Shown piece after piece: positions 8,890 to 18,196 of a DNA stretch of 64,000 nucleotides. Under the pieces are notes generated by a model that did not search any database, was not told the DNA's origin, and worked only from the letters and a program-made list of their open reading frames with translations. Made by a program: the position numbers and the translations under genes. The DNA comes from Azospirillum brasilense (GTDB taxonomy: Bacteria > Pseudomonadota > Alphaproteobacteria > Azospirillales > Azospirillaceae). Each line of letters begins with the position of its first letter. Within the stretch, counting starts at the first letter, position 1. Location of the stretch: NCBI RefSeq assembly GCF_007827815.1, contig NZ_VITH01000007.1, positions 345,378 through 409,377 of the forward strand, written 5' to 3'.

Positions 8890-9699
8890 ATGGCCGTGGC
8901 CCGTGTGAAACGCCTGCCGAGCCGCCCGGTGATCCTGCTGCTGCAGGTCGCCGTGCTGATCGGATTCTTCCTGATCTGGCACGTCCTGACCGCGACGAAG
9001 ATCCTGAGCCCCTTCTTCTTCGGCACGCCGCTGGCGGTGCTGGAGCGCACCTGGAGCGATTTCGCGTCCGGGGTGATCTGGTACCACCTGGGCATCACGC
9101 TTCTGGAGACCGCTCTGGCCTTCGTCATCGGGACGGTGGCGGGCATCGCCTTCGGATTCTGGTTCGCCCGTGCGCCCTTGGTCTCCATCGTCTTCGACCC
9201 CTACATCAAGGCGGTCAACGCGCTGCCCCGCGTGGTGCTGGCGCCGATCTTCGCGCTGTGGCTGGGCCTCGGCATCTGGTCGAAGGTGGCGCTGGGGGTG
9301 ACGCTGGTCTTCTTCATCGTCTTCTTCAACGTCTACCAGGGCGTGAAGGAGGTCAGCCCGGTCGTGCTGGCCAACGCGAAGATGCTGGGGGCGAGCAACC
9401 GGCACCTGTTCCGGCACGTCTATCTGCCGTCCGCCCTGTCCTGGGTCTTTTCCAGCCTGCACACCGCGGTCGGCTTCGCCATGGTCGGCGCGGTGGTGGG
9501 CGAGTATCTCGGCTCCGCCGCCGGCCTCGGCTACCGCATCCATCAGGCGGAGGGGGTGTTCGACACGGTCGGCGTCTTCTCCGGCATGCTGGTGCTGACG
9601 ATCTTCGTCGTGGTGATCGACGCCGTGGTGACCATCATCGAGAAACGCCTTCTGCACTGGCGCCCGCAGGAGGCGCAGACGACCAACGCGCAGGGATGA
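8890..9699 (+). CDS. NitT/TauT-family ABC transporter, permease
   Basis: A 269-residue inner-membrane permease with about six helices and the binding-protein-dependent transport signature. The EAA-like loop ANAKMLGASNRHLFRHVYLP contacts the ATPase. The first helix (VILLLQVAVLIGFFLIWHVL) follows a short basic N-terminus, and the length is typical. It begins 24 bases after the ATPase gene, with AGGACCCC before ATG 8890. As for the ATPase, the ligand cannot be assigned from the permease. Confidence 0.92.
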   Translation: MAVARVKRLPSRPVILLLQVAVLIGFFLIWHVLTATKILSPFFFGTPLAVLERTWSDFASGVIWYHLGITLLETALAFVIGTVAGIAFGFWFARAPLVSIVFDPYIKAVNALPRVVLAPIFALWLGLGIWSKVALGVTLVFFIVFFNVYQGVKEVSPVVLANAKMLGASNRHLFRHVYLPSALSWVFSSLHTAVGFAMVGAVVGEYLGSAAGLGYRIHQAEGVFDTVGVFSGMLVLTIFVVVIDAVVTIIEKRLLHWRPQEAQTTNAQG

Positions 9700-9734
9700 C
9701 TGCGCCATATAGAAAGAAACTTGGGAGGGAAGCC

Positions 9735-10754
9735 ATGCGTATGAAAAGCGTGATCGCCGCCGCGGCGGTGGTCCTGGCCTTCGGCATCGGCGGGGCGAAC
9801 GCCCAGCAGGTCGAGAAGAAGGACCTGAAGCTGGCGGTCGGCGGCAAGCCGCTGCTCTATTACCTGCCGCTGACGGTGGCCGAGCGGCTCGGCTACTTCA
9901 AGGAGGCCGGGCTGAACGTCGAGATCAACGACTTCGGCGGCGGCGCCAAGAGCCTCCAGGCGCTGGTCGGCGGCTCGGCGGACATCGTGACGGGCGCCTT
10001 CGACCACACGGTGCAAATGCAGGCCAAGGGCCAGCCGATCACCGCCGTCGCCCTGCTGGGCCGTTATCCGGGCATCGTTCTGGCCGCGGTCAACAAGGCC
10101 GGCACGATCAAGTCGATCAAGGAGCTGAAGGGCAAGAAGATCGGCGTGACCGCCCCCGGCTCCTCGACCAACTTCATGGTCAACTACCTGCTGACCCAGC
10201 ACGGCATGACGCCGGAGGATGTGTCCTTCATCGGCGTCGGCGGCGGCCCCAGCGCGGTGGCCGCGGTGAAACGCGGCGAGATCGACGCCATCGCCAACCT
10301 CGACCCGGTGATCAGCCAGCTCGAAGCTGACGGCGACGTCACCACCATCGCCGACACCCGGACGGAGAAGGGCACGCTGGACACCTACGGCGGGCCGTAC
10401 CCGGCGGCGGTGCTCTACACCACGCCGGCCTTCATCAAGGAGAACCCGAAGACCACCCAGGCGCTGGTCGACGTCTTCGTGCGGACGCTGAAGTGGCTGG
10501 ATCAGGCGAAGACCGAGGACGTCCTGAAGGTTCTGCCGCCGGAATACTTCCTCGGCAACCAGACGCTCTACGCCCAAGCCTTCGAGCATTCGAAGCCGAC
10601 CTACTCGCCCGACGGCCGCTTCTCCCAGGAGGGGGCGGAGGCCGCCTACAAGGTGCTGAAGGCCTTCGACAAGGCGGTGGTGGCAACGGACATCGACCTG
10701 TCCAAGACCTACACGAACGCCTACGTCGAGGACTCACTGAAGCGCATCAAGTGA
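9735..10754 (+). CDS. NitT/TauT-family ABC transporter, substrate-binding protein
   Basis: A 339-residue periplasmic binding protein with a signal peptide (MRMKSVIAAAAVVLAFGIGG, cleavage near ANA-QQ). It has the NMT1/THI5-like fold: LKLAVGGKPLLYYLPLTVAE, ERLGYFKEAGLNVEIN, ALVGGSADIVTGAFDHTV, GKKIGVTAPGSSTNFMVNYL. GGGAGGGA at 9723-9730 fixes ATG 9735. Members bind small organic anions or amines such as sulfonates, taurine, nitrate or pyrimidine precursors; no residue pattern here decides among them. It is last gene of the importer operon. The downstream nitrogenase-associated gene has its own ribosome site 120 bases on. Confidence 0.9.
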   Translation: MRMKSVIAAAAVVLAFGIGGANAQQVEKKDLKLAVGGKPLLYYLPLTVAERLGYFKEAGLNVEINDFGGGAKSLQALVGGSADIVTGAFDHTVQMQAKGQPITAVALLGRYPGIVLAAVNKAGTIKSIKELKGKKIGVTAPGSSTNFMVNYLLTQHGMTPEDVSFIGVGGGPSAVAAVKRGEIDAIANLDPVISQLEADGDVTTIADTRTEKGTLDTYGGPYPAAVLYTTPAFIKENPKTTQALVDVFVRTLKWLDQAKTEDVLKVLPPEYFLGNQTLYAQAFEHSKPTYSPDGRFSQEGAEAAYKVLKAFDKAVVATDIDLSKTYTNAYVEDSLKRIK

Positions 10755-10875
10755 TTGGCGAACAGCCAAGCCGCTCGACAATCCGGGGGTGCGACATTCC
10801 GTCACCGGCACCCCCGGTCCCCGCGCCGCTAGACTGGACTTAATTCGTCCTGTTTCGATGCGGAGCACCAACCCC

Positions 10876-11307
10876 ATGACGGAAGTGATCTTTTACGGTC
10901 TGTCCGGCTGCACGGCGAACGCCAAGCAGAAGCTTCAACTCCAGGCCGCCGGCCACACGCTGGTGGAGCGCGATCTGGCCGCCGAGCCCCTCACCGCCGA
11001 AACCCTGCGCCCCTTCTTCGAGGACCGTCCGGTCGAGGACTGGTTCAACCGCCGCGCCGCCGCCGTGAAGACCGGCGCCATGAAGCCCGACGAGCTCGAC
11101 GAGGAGTCGGCGCTGGCCGCCCTGCTGGCCGACCGCGACCTGATCCGCCGCCCGCTTCTCCAGGTCGGGGCGGAGCGCAAGGCCGGATTCGACCCCAACA
11201 CGCTGCACGCCTGGATCGGCCTGACCGCGTCCGGCGAAAGCTGCGACGACAAGCATTCGCGCGGCGTCTGCGACCACGGACACCACCATTTCCCGAAGCA
11301 GGGCTGA
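10876..11307 (+). CDS. ArsC/Spx-fold nitrogenase-associated protein
   Basis: A 143-residue thioredoxin-fold protein of the ArsC/Spx superfamily. It resembles the nitrogenase-associated subfamily (TIGR01616 type): VIFYGLSGCTANAKQKLQLQ at the N-terminus with a single ArsC-like cysteine, then LRPFFEDRPVEDWFN and DLIRRPLLQVGAERKAGFD. The usual arsenate-reductase catalytic environment is incomplete, so arsenate reduction is not claimed. The C-terminus is odd: CDDKHSRGVCDHGHHHF is rich in Cys and His and could bind a metal. GGAG at 10862-10865 supports ATG 10876. Family members are found mostly in nitrogen fixers, which supports the Azospirillum inference. Confidence 0.75.
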   Translation: MTEVIFYGLSGCTANAKQKLQLQAAGHTLVERDLAAEPLTAETLRPFFEDRPVEDWFNRRAAAVKTGAMKPDELDEESALAALLADRDLIRRPLLQVGAERKAGFDPNTLHAWIGLTASGESCDDKHSRGVCDHGHHHFPKQG

Positions 11308-11340
11308 GCGCGGAATCAACTGGCGGGGGGACCGGGGGGA

Positions 11341-13446
11341 ATGGTTGAATGCCGGGCTATGGACCGGCCCGACCAAGAGCTTGCGGAACTCCTCGACACC
11401 CTGGGCGCGCGGCTCTCCGCCGTGCCGCCCGGTTCGCTGACGCATCTGCGGGAGCCGTTGCGGGCGCTGCGCGACCGGCTCGACGCCGTCGTGGAGAGCC
11501 CGGCGAGCCATCATCCGGGCGAGGGCGAGGCCCATTTCCGTGCGCTGCTGTCCGACGCCATCGGTTGCGTGTCCGAAGGCTTCGTGCTGTTCGGCGCCGA
11601 CGGGCGGCTGGTGCTGTGCAACGACCGCTACCGCGCCGCCTACCCGCTGCTGTCCGACCATCTGGTTCCCGGCGTCCGCTTCGCCGACCTGCTGCGGGTC
11701 GCGGTGGAGCGGGGGGCGGCCGGCGACGATCTCGGCGACCCGTCCGACTGGATCGCCGAGCGGCTGAACCGCCACACCCGCAGCGGGCCGCCGAGCGACC
11801 ACCAGCTCGGTGACGGGCGCTGGTACCGCATCAGCGAGCACGCCACGCGATTCGGCGGCGTGGTCAAGATCCTCACCGACATCACCGCGCTGAAGCGCCA
11901 CGAGGAGGCGCTGGCCGACAGCGAGGCGCGCTACCGCCGGCTGGTCGAAATGGCGCCCTACGGCATCCTGATCTGGGACGGGCTGCGGCTGCGCTTCACC
12001 AACCGCTCCGCCGCGCTGATCCTGGGCAGCGGCGATCCCGACGCCATGCTGCGCATCCCGCTGGTCGAGGCGACGGAGTTCGACGGGGTGCAGCGCCTGT
12101 TCGACTGGCTGCCCCCGCCCGGCAGCGGTCTGGAAGCCCCGCCGCCGGTCGAGGCCCGCTTCGTCACCGCGCAGGGGGCCTTGCGCGAGCTGGAGGTCGG
12201 CATCCACCCCTTCGCGGTCGAGGGAGAGGCGGCGTGGTTCCTCGTCCTCATCGACATCACCGGGCGCAAGCAGGCGGAACGCGCCATCCAGCAGGCGCAG
12301 AAGATGCAGGCCATCGGCCAGCTGGCCGGAGGCATCGCCCACGAGTTCAACAACATGCTGACGGCCATTGGCGGATTCGCCCAGATGGCCCGCCGCGCCC
12401 CGCAGGACCGCCCGCGGGTCGAGCAGTGCCTGACCGAGATCGTCAAGGCGACCGACCGGGCCTCCGGCTTGACCGCCCAGCTTCTCAGCTTCGGGCGGCC
12501 CGGCCAGACCGACGCTGCGCGTCCCGTGCGCGTCGGTGCGGTGATCGACGACTTGCGCCGCTTCCTCGGCCCGACACTCGGCGAGCGCCACCCGTTGCGG
12601 GTCGGCGGCGCGGGCGGTGGGACGCTGGTGACCATCGATCCGGCTCTGCTGCACCAATCGCTGCTCAACCTCGTGCTCAACGCCCGCGACGCCATGCCGG
12701 AGGGTGGGCCGATCACCATCGTGGTGGAGCGGACGGACGATCTCGGAGTCACCATCACCGTTGCCGACACCGGTTGTGGCATCGACCCGGCGGTGATCGA
12801 CCGCATCTTCGAACCCTTCTTCACCACCAAGGAACCGGGGGCCGGGACCGGGCTGGGGCTGGCGCTCGTCTATTCCACGGTCGCGCGGGCCGGCGGCGAC
12901 GTCGAGGTGGACACGGAGCTGGGGCGCGGCACCGTCTTCACGCTCCGCTTGCCGACGGAGGACGTCGCAGAACCGCAGGACGCGGACGCCCCTGGCCTGG
13001 ACGACGCGTTCCTCCTCGACGCGGCGGACGACGAGATGGAGGGGCTGTCGATGGCCGCCACCGTCCTGCTCGTCGAGGACGAGACGCAGGTGCGCGACTT
13101 CATCCGCTTGACGCTGGAGGACATGGGCATGCGGGTGGTCTGCGCCGCCGACGGCACCGAGGCTCTCCGCGCCTACGCCGACCATGGCGGGGCCTTCGAC
13201 CTGCTGGTGACCGACCTCGTGATGCCGCAGCTCGGCGGGGCGTCTGTGGCGCGCGCGCTGCGCCGGGAGAATCCGGACCTGCCCACCGTCCTGATGTCCG
13301 GCTACCCGCCGGAGACGGAAAGCCTGGACGACCTGCTGGCTGATCCGCTGGCGGACCCTCTGATCGACCGGTGCCGCACCGTCTTCCTGCGCAAGCCGAT
13401 CAACCCGGACGAGCTGGCCGACACGATCCACGCGCTGCTGATCTGA
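11341..13446 (+). CDS. soluble PAS-PAS hybrid histidine kinase with C-terminal receiver
   Basis: A 701-residue cytoplasmic kinase without membrane segments. Domains in order: short helical N-terminus; PAS (about 60-185, GCVSEGFVLFGADGRLVLCN); PAS (about 195-320); HisKA with His334 in [17 protein letters not shown]; HATPase (N-box [24 protein letters not shown]); receiver (about 575-700) with Asp625 in LLVTDLVMPQLGG and a late KPI lysine. The [11 protein letters not shown] box is the type seen in kinases with a receiver at the C-terminus. The start may be ATG 11341 or 11359. The next gene begins 13 bases downstream and encodes a receiver protein, so the two are likely partners. It is a paralogue of the kinase at 15537. 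Confidence 0.88.
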   Translation: MVECRAMDRPDQELAELLDTLGARLSAVPPGSLTHLREPLRALRDRLDAVVESPASHHPGEGEAHFRALLSDAIGCVSEGFVLFGADGRLVLCNDRYRAAYPLLSDHLVPGVRFADLLRVAVERGAAGDDLGDPSDWIAERLNRHTRSGPPSDHQLGDGRWYRISEHATRFGGVVKILTDITALKRHEEALADSEARYRRLVEMAPYGILIWDGLRLRFTNRSAALILGSGDPDAMLRIPLVEATEFDGVQRLFDWLPPPGSGLEAPPPVEARFVTAQGALRELEVGIHPFAVEGEAAWFLVLIDITGRKQAERAIQQAQKMQAIGQLAGGIAHEFNNMLTAIGGFAQMARRAPQDRPRVEQCLTEIVKATDRASGLTAQLLSFGRPGQTDAARPVRVGAVIDDLRRFLGPTLGERHPLRVGGAGGGTLVTIDPALLHQSLLNLVLNARDAMPEGGPITIVVERTDDLGVTITVADTGCGIDPAVIDRIFEPFFTTKEPGAGTGLGLALVYSTVARAGGDVEVDTELGRGTVFTLRLPTEDVAEPQDADAPGLDDAFLLDAADDEMEGLSMAATVLLVEDETQVRDFIRLTLEDMGMRVVCAADGTEALRAYADHGGAFDLLVTDLVMPQLGGASVARALRRENPDLPTVLMSGYPPETESLDDLLADPLADPLIDRCRTVFLRKPINPDELADTIHALLI

Positions 13447-13459
13447 TGGCGGGGCATCG

Positions 13460-15412
13460 ATGAGCGCCGTTCCGCCGTCCTCCACCCTCTCGACCGACGG
13501 CATTCCCATCGGCGTCTACGACGTCGACGCGCTTCTCGGCGAACTGAGCGGCGACGCGCCGACGGAGTCGCCGGAGGCCGCCGTCTGCGTCCGCGTCGAG
13601 GAGATCTTCGCCCCCGCCGCGCGATTCCTGATCGCGGAGGAGCTGGCGGAGTTCCTGGAGGCGCGCGGCATCACGCCCACCGAGTTCCTGCACAAGGTCG
13701 AGCCGCAGCGTTCCTTCCTCGACTGGCCGCGGCGCGCCCAGGTGCTGGAGCGGGTGGCCCAGCGGCAGGCGCGCCCCGGCCGCCGCTCCCCCGCCATGCG
13801 GCTGGAGGAGCTGAAGCGGCTGGAGCAGGAGGTTCTGGCCGTCACCGCCCGGCGCGCCCACAGCGGCACCGCCCTGTCCATCGACGCCAAGCAGTTCGCC
13901 GCCACCGTGGCCCAGACCATGGCGCGGACGCCGGGCTTCGCCGGTCGCCACACCATCGACTGCTGGCTGTCCGCCTGGCTGGGGGAGGGGCGCAACCACG
14001 AGCTTCGGCTGGTGCGCATCCTCTCGCTCGACGGGGACGGGCTGTCCGGCGAGGGCATCGCCATCCTCGACCAGATCGTCGGGGAGATGCTGGCCAACGG
14101 GCTGGTGGTCGAGGCGCTGTTCGGCTGGGCGGACGGGCTGCGCGGCGTGCTCGACGCCATGGCGATGGTCTGGCGGGGCGAGGCGCCGTCCCACCCCGAC
14201 GCCCCGGCGGTTCTGCACCGCCTGTCCGCCTTCGTCGCCCGCCATCAGGCGCGCGCCGCCCGGCTGGGGCTCGAGGCCGGGGTTCACCACGCCCTGCTCG
14301 GCGACGCGCCGCTGTCCGGCACCAAGGCGGAGCCAAACAGCGTCGCGGCGGTGCTGGACGAGCTGTCGGCGATCAGCCTGCTGTCCTCCCGCTTGGCGGT
14401 GATGGGCGGGGTAATCGGCGGCGAGCGCACGACCCGGCTGATCGACCGGCGGGTGGCGCTGCTGCTGTCCGGCGCGCGGCTTGAGGCGGTGCTGCACGCC
14501 AAGAGCCACTACGCCCGCATCGTCGACCTGCTGGCCTTCGAGGGGGCGGTTTCGGGGGAGCGCAGCCGGCGCATGATCGTCGCCCATCTGCGCCGCCACC
14601 TCGAGGCCCGCGACTTCACCCAGCGCCTGTTCGAGACCGCCCGCACGCCGCGCGCCCGCATCAAGGCGCTGGCCGACCTGCAACGGCGCGTGGCGCGTTC
14701 CACCCTGCCGGACGGACTGCGCGAGCGCTACGTCCGCATGCTCGACGAGATCCAGAACACCTTCCTGCGCACCAACAAGGTCTTCGCCCGCATCGCCAAG
14801 GACCGCCCGCCCAACGTCGACGAGGTCATGGAGTTCGCCAGCCTGCTCGCCGAGGGCGCCTTCACCGAGGGGAAATGCGTGGCGGCGGCGCGCGAGCTGG
14901 TCGGGCACCATGTCCGCTCCACCGCCTTCCTGCGCGGCTACCTCGCCCGCTGCAAGGACGCGACGGAACAGCGGGCCGAGCGCTTCGCCCAGTTCTTCGC
15001 CACGCTGGCCGATGCCGGCCTGCCGATGCGCGCCATGAACACGCTGCGGGTCCTGCTGGCCGACGACGAGCCGGCGGCGCGCGCCTATGTCGAGATGATC
15101 CTGCGCGACCTCGGCATCACCGAGCTGACCATCGCCCAGGACGGGCGCGAGGCGCTGACCCGCTTCGAGGAGCGGCAGGGCGCCTTCGACCTCATCGTCT
15201 GCGACTGGAAGATGCCGCGCCTTTCCGGGCTGGAGTTCCTGAAGCTGGTCCGCGCCGTGCGTCCGGACATGCCCTTCCTGATGGTCACCGCGCTCGCCAC
15301 CATCATCGCCGTGGAGGAGGCCATGGCCCACGACGTCACCGCCTACATCGCCAAGCCTTTCTCTCCCGAACAGCTCGAGGAGAAGATCCTGGTTCTGGTG
15401 AACCGGCGCTGA
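13460..15412 (+). CDS. large helical protein with C-terminal receiver domain (pair 1)
   Basis: A 650-residue protein whose last 125 residues are a CheY-like receiver: LRVLLADDEPAARAYVEMIL, Asp582 in IVCDWKMPRLSGLEFLKLV, MVTALAT and the lysine in AYIAKPF. The first 500 residues are predominantly helical with no motif I recognise. They align in the same order with the protein at 18197 (for example MLDEIQNTFLRTNK against QIDEIQNAFIRTQR, and TPTEFLHK against TPTELLHS). The receiver at the C-terminus after a long N-terminal region reverses the usual response-regulator order. It is likely phosphorylated by the kinase just upstream. The role of the N-terminal region is unknown. Confidence 0.85.
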   Translation: MSAVPPSSTLSTDGIPIGVYDVDALLGELSGDAPTESPEAAVCVRVEEIFAPAARFLIAEELAEFLEARGITPTEFLHKVEPQRSFLDWPRRAQVLERVAQRQARPGRRSPAMRLEELKRLEQEVLAVTARRAHSGTALSIDAKQFAATVAQTMARTPGFAGRHTIDCWLSAWLGEGRNHELRLVRILSLDGDGLSGEGIAILDQIVGEMLANGLVVEALFGWADGLRGVLDAMAMVWRGEAPSHPDAPAVLHRLSAFVARHQARAARLGLEAGVHHALLGDAPLSGTKAEPNSVAAVLDELSAISLLSSRLAVMGGVIGGERTTRLIDRRVALLLSGARLEAVLHAKSHYARIVDLLAFEGAVSGERSRRMIVAHLRRHLEARDFTQRLFETARTPRARIKALADLQRRVARSTLPDGLRERYVRMLDEIQNTFLRTNKVFARIAKDRPPNVDEVMEFASLLAEGAFTEGKCVAAARELVGHHVRSTAFLRGYLARCKDATEQRAERFAQFFATLADAGLPMRAMNTLRVLLADDEPAARAYVEMILRDLGITELTIAQDGREALTRFEERQGAFDLIVCDWKMPRLSGLEFLKLVRAVRPDMPFLMVTALATIIAVEEAMAHDVTAYIAKPFSPEQLEEKILVLVNRR

Positions 15413-15536
15413 GCGGTGGAAATCGTATGCTCACGGTAGAATCCGTTCGTACGAAGGCGAACAGCGAAACCGGCTGTTAACGGCTCCCCACCTATTACGG
15501 GTCTATGCGCGTCGCGCCTTGCGCGATGGTACACCC

Positions 15537-18182
15537 ATGACGATGGAGCGGGGCTCCGTGGATCTTTCCGGCCGGGGCCCGCTGCCCCCCACCGACACCG
15601 ACCGCGACGTCCGTGCCGCCCGGCCGGCCGGGGACGCCGCGCCGCGCCGCGGGCCGGCCGGGCTGACCGACCTGCTGTTCCTCATGCTCGGCGCCGCCGG
15701 CCTGCTGGCCGTGATGATGCCGGAGGAGGGGCGCGACCGGCTGATGCTGCCGCTCGGCGTGATGACGCTGGCGATGGCGGCGCTGGCCGTGCTGTCGGTG
15801 CGCCGCGCCCGCGCGGCGGCGGCGGCGCTGGACCGTTCCGCCCGCCTGCTGCGCGCCGCCAACGAGGAACTGGCGGCCAGCCGACAGCGCTTCCGCGATT
15901 TCGCCGAGGCCGCGTCCGACTGGTTTTGGGAAAGCGCCGCCGACCACCGCTACACCTACGTGTCCGAACGGCTGCCGGAAATTCTCGGCGGCGACCCGGC
16001 GCCGGTGTTTGGCGATTCGCTGCTCGACCTCGGCGCGCTGGTCGAGGACACCGACACCTGGCTGGACCATCTGGCCGACATCGAGGCCGGGCGGACCTTC
16101 CGCGACCTGGAGGTCACGCTGCGCGACGGGGCGGGCGACACCCGCGTCTTCCGCATCAGCGCCCAGCCCTTCACCGACGCGGACGGGCGGTTCGCCGGTT
16201 ACCGCGGCACCGGCATCGAGACGACCGCGGAGACCCTGGCCCTGGTCGAGGCGCGCTTCATGCAGTCGGTGGTGCACGACGCGCTGTCCAGCATCTCCGA
16301 GGGCTTCGTGCTGTTCAGCCCGGACGACCGCCTGATCTTCTGCAACGAGCGTTACCGCAGCGCCTACCCGAATCTGGCCGACGTGCTGGTGCCCGGCACC
16401 GCCTTCAAGGACATCCTGCGCGCCGCCGCCGAGCGCGGCGGGTACGAGGGCGACGACCGCGAGATGGCCGACTGGATCGCCGAGCGGATGAAGCGCCACC
16501 TGCTGCACACCGATCCGGTCGACGGCCGCCTGTCCGACGGGCGCTGGTACCGCATCAGCGAGCACGCCACCGGCTCCGGCGGCATCGTGAAAATCCTGAT
16601 GGACATCACCGAGTTGAAGCGGCGCGAGGAGCAGCTCGCCGGCCAGACCGAGCGGCTGGAGGCCACCGTCAGCGCGCTCAGCGAGAGCGAGAAGCGCTAC
16701 CGCCAGCTGGTCGAGCTGGCGCCTTACGGCATCGTCATCTGGGACCGCCGGGCCATCCGCTTCGGCAACGCCGCCGCGGCGTCCATCCTGGGGGTGGGCG
16801 GCAGCGGCGGGCTGGAGGGGGTGGACCTCAACCGCTTCATCGTCGAGGCGGAGACCGTGACGACGCGGCTCGGGCTGGGAGCGGAGGGCGACCACCAGCG
16901 CGTGGAATGCGCGATCGCCCGCCCGTCCGGCGAGCAGCGCCATGTGGAGATCGGCGCCTTCCCAGCGGTCTATCAGCGGGAGGCGGCGGTTCTCCTGGTG
17001 CTGAACGACGTGACCGAGCGCCGCCGCGCCGAAGCGGAGCTGCAGAAATCGCAGAAGATGGAGGCGGTGGGCCGCATGGCCGGCGGCATCGCCCACGAGT
17101 TCAACAACATGCTGACCGCCATCGGCGGATTTGCCCGGCTGGCCGAGCGGGCGCCGGATGACCCGGCGCGCGTCACCACCTGCGTGCGGGAGATCGCCAA
17201 AGCCTCCGACCGGGCCGCCGCGCTGACCGCTCAGCTTCTCGACTTCTCGCGCCGTCGCCCGTCCGACGAGACGGAGGTGGTGGCGCTGGCGCCGCTGGTG
17301 CGTGACCTGAAGGTCTTCCTGAAGCCGCTGATGAGCGCCGGCATCGACCTGGACATCCGCATCGGCGACGGGGACGCCCACGCCGTCGCCAACCCGGTGA
17401 TGCTGAACCAGGCGATCCTGAACCTCGCCCTCAACGCGCGCGACGCCATGCCGGACGGCGGGCGGCTGACCATCGCGCTGGACAGCGCCCTGCCGGACGC
17501 CGGCTTCTTCGGGCGGCACGGTGCGCTGGCGCACGGGCGCTACGCGGTGATCCGGGTCGTCGACGAGGGTTGCGGCGTGCCGGAGGCGGTGCGCGACCGC
17601 ATCTGGGAACCCTTCTTCACCACCAAGGAGCCGGGCAAGGGCACCGGGCTCGGCCTGTGGATGGTCTACGGCACCGCCCAGCAGGCCGGCGGGGCCGTGG
17701 AGATGGAGGCCGGGCCGGACGGGCGCGGCAGCGTCTTCTCCATCCATCTGCCCGCGGTTCCCGCTCCCGCTCCGGCCGGCTCGCTGGCGGACGGGCTGGG
17801 GCTGGGCGAGGACGAGGGGGCCGCCATCCTGCTGGTGGACGACGAGGAGGCCGTCCGCACCTACGTCCGGCTGGCGCTGGAGGAGGCCGGTTGTACGGTG
17901 ACCGAGGCGGTGGATGGGCTGGACGCGCTGGAGCGCTGGGACGAATGCGGCGGGCTGTTCGACGCCGTGGTGTCCGACATGTCGATGCCGCGGATGAACG
18001 GGCTGGAGCTGAGCCGCGCCCTGGCGGAGCGCAACCCCGACCTGCGCATCCTCTTCCTGACGGGCTACGCGTCCCATGAAACGGCGGCGGACATGACGGC
18101 ACAGCCCGGCCGCCGGATCGTCATGAAGCCAGTGGCCCCGGACCGCCTGATCGAGGCGGTGCGCGGGCTGCTGGCCGAATGA
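15537..18182 (+). CDS. membrane PAS hybrid histidine kinase with C-terminal receiver
   Basis: About 881 residues. Two closely spaced hydrophobic segments near residues 45-90 ([17 protein letters not shown] and [18 protein letters not shown]) form a hairpin anchor with almost no periplasmic loop. Then come PAS domains (about 115-235, 245-375, 385-500), HisKA with His520 in [20 protein letters not shown], HATPase ([24 protein letters not shown]) and a receiver with Asp814 in [16 protein letters not shown]. The start is not clear: ATG 15537, ATG 15543 or GTG 15558 (GGAG upstream) all precede the membrane anchor. It is paralogous to the kinase at 11341 but with an added anchor and PAS domain; its partner receiver gene follows by 14 bases. 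Confidence 0.87.
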   Translation: MTMERGSVDLSGRGPLPPTDTDRDVRAARPAGDAAPRRGPAGLTDLLFLMLGAAGLLAVMMPEEGRDRLMLPLGVMTLAMAALAVLSVRRARAAAAALDRSARLLRAANEELAASRQRFRDFAEAASDWFWESAADHRYTYVSERLPEILGGDPAPVFGDSLLDLGALVEDTDTWLDHLADIEAGRTFRDLEVTLRDGAGDTRVFRISAQPFTDADGRFAGYRGTGIETTAETLALVEARFMQSVVHDALSSISEGFVLFSPDDRLIFCNERYRSAYPNLADVLVPGTAFKDILRAAAERGGYEGDDREMADWIAERMKRHLLHTDPVDGRLSDGRWYRISEHATGSGGIVKILMDITELKRREEQLAGQTERLEATVSALSESEKRYRQLVELAPYGIVIWDRRAIRFGNAAAASILGVGGSGGLEGVDLNRFIVEAETVTTRLGLGAEGDHQRVECAIARPSGEQRHVEIGAFPAVYQREAAVLLVLNDVTERRRAEAELQKSQKMEAVGRMAGGIAHEFNNMLTAIGGFARLAERAPDDPARVTTCVREIAKASDRAAALTAQLLDFSRRRPSDETEVVALAPLVRDLKVFLKPLMSAGIDLDIRIGDGDAHAVANPVMLNQAILNLALNARDAMPDGGRLTIALDSALPDAGFFGRHGALAHGRYAVIRVVDEGCGVPEAVRDRIWEPFFTTKEPGKGTGLGLWMVYGTAQQAGGAVEMEAGPDGRGSVFSIHLPAVPAPAPAGSLADGLGLGEDEGAAILLVDDEEAVRTYVRLALEEAGCTVTEAVDGLDALERWDECGGLFDAVVSDMSMPRMNGLELSRALAERNPDLRILFLTGYASHETAADMTAQPGRRIVMKPVAPDRLIEAVRGLLAE

Positions 18183-18196
18183 GACGGGGTTAGGGC

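Noticed and set aside
9258..9734. Upstream extension of the ABC binding protein
   Set aside because: The extension overlaps the permease gene, lacks protein-like composition, and the signal peptide with its ribosome site fixes the start at 9735.
10840..13509. An 889-codon minus-strand frame over the first kinase
   Set aside because: The plus strand encodes a clear kinase; the minus frame is low-complexity and also covers the ArsC-like gene and a promoter gap.
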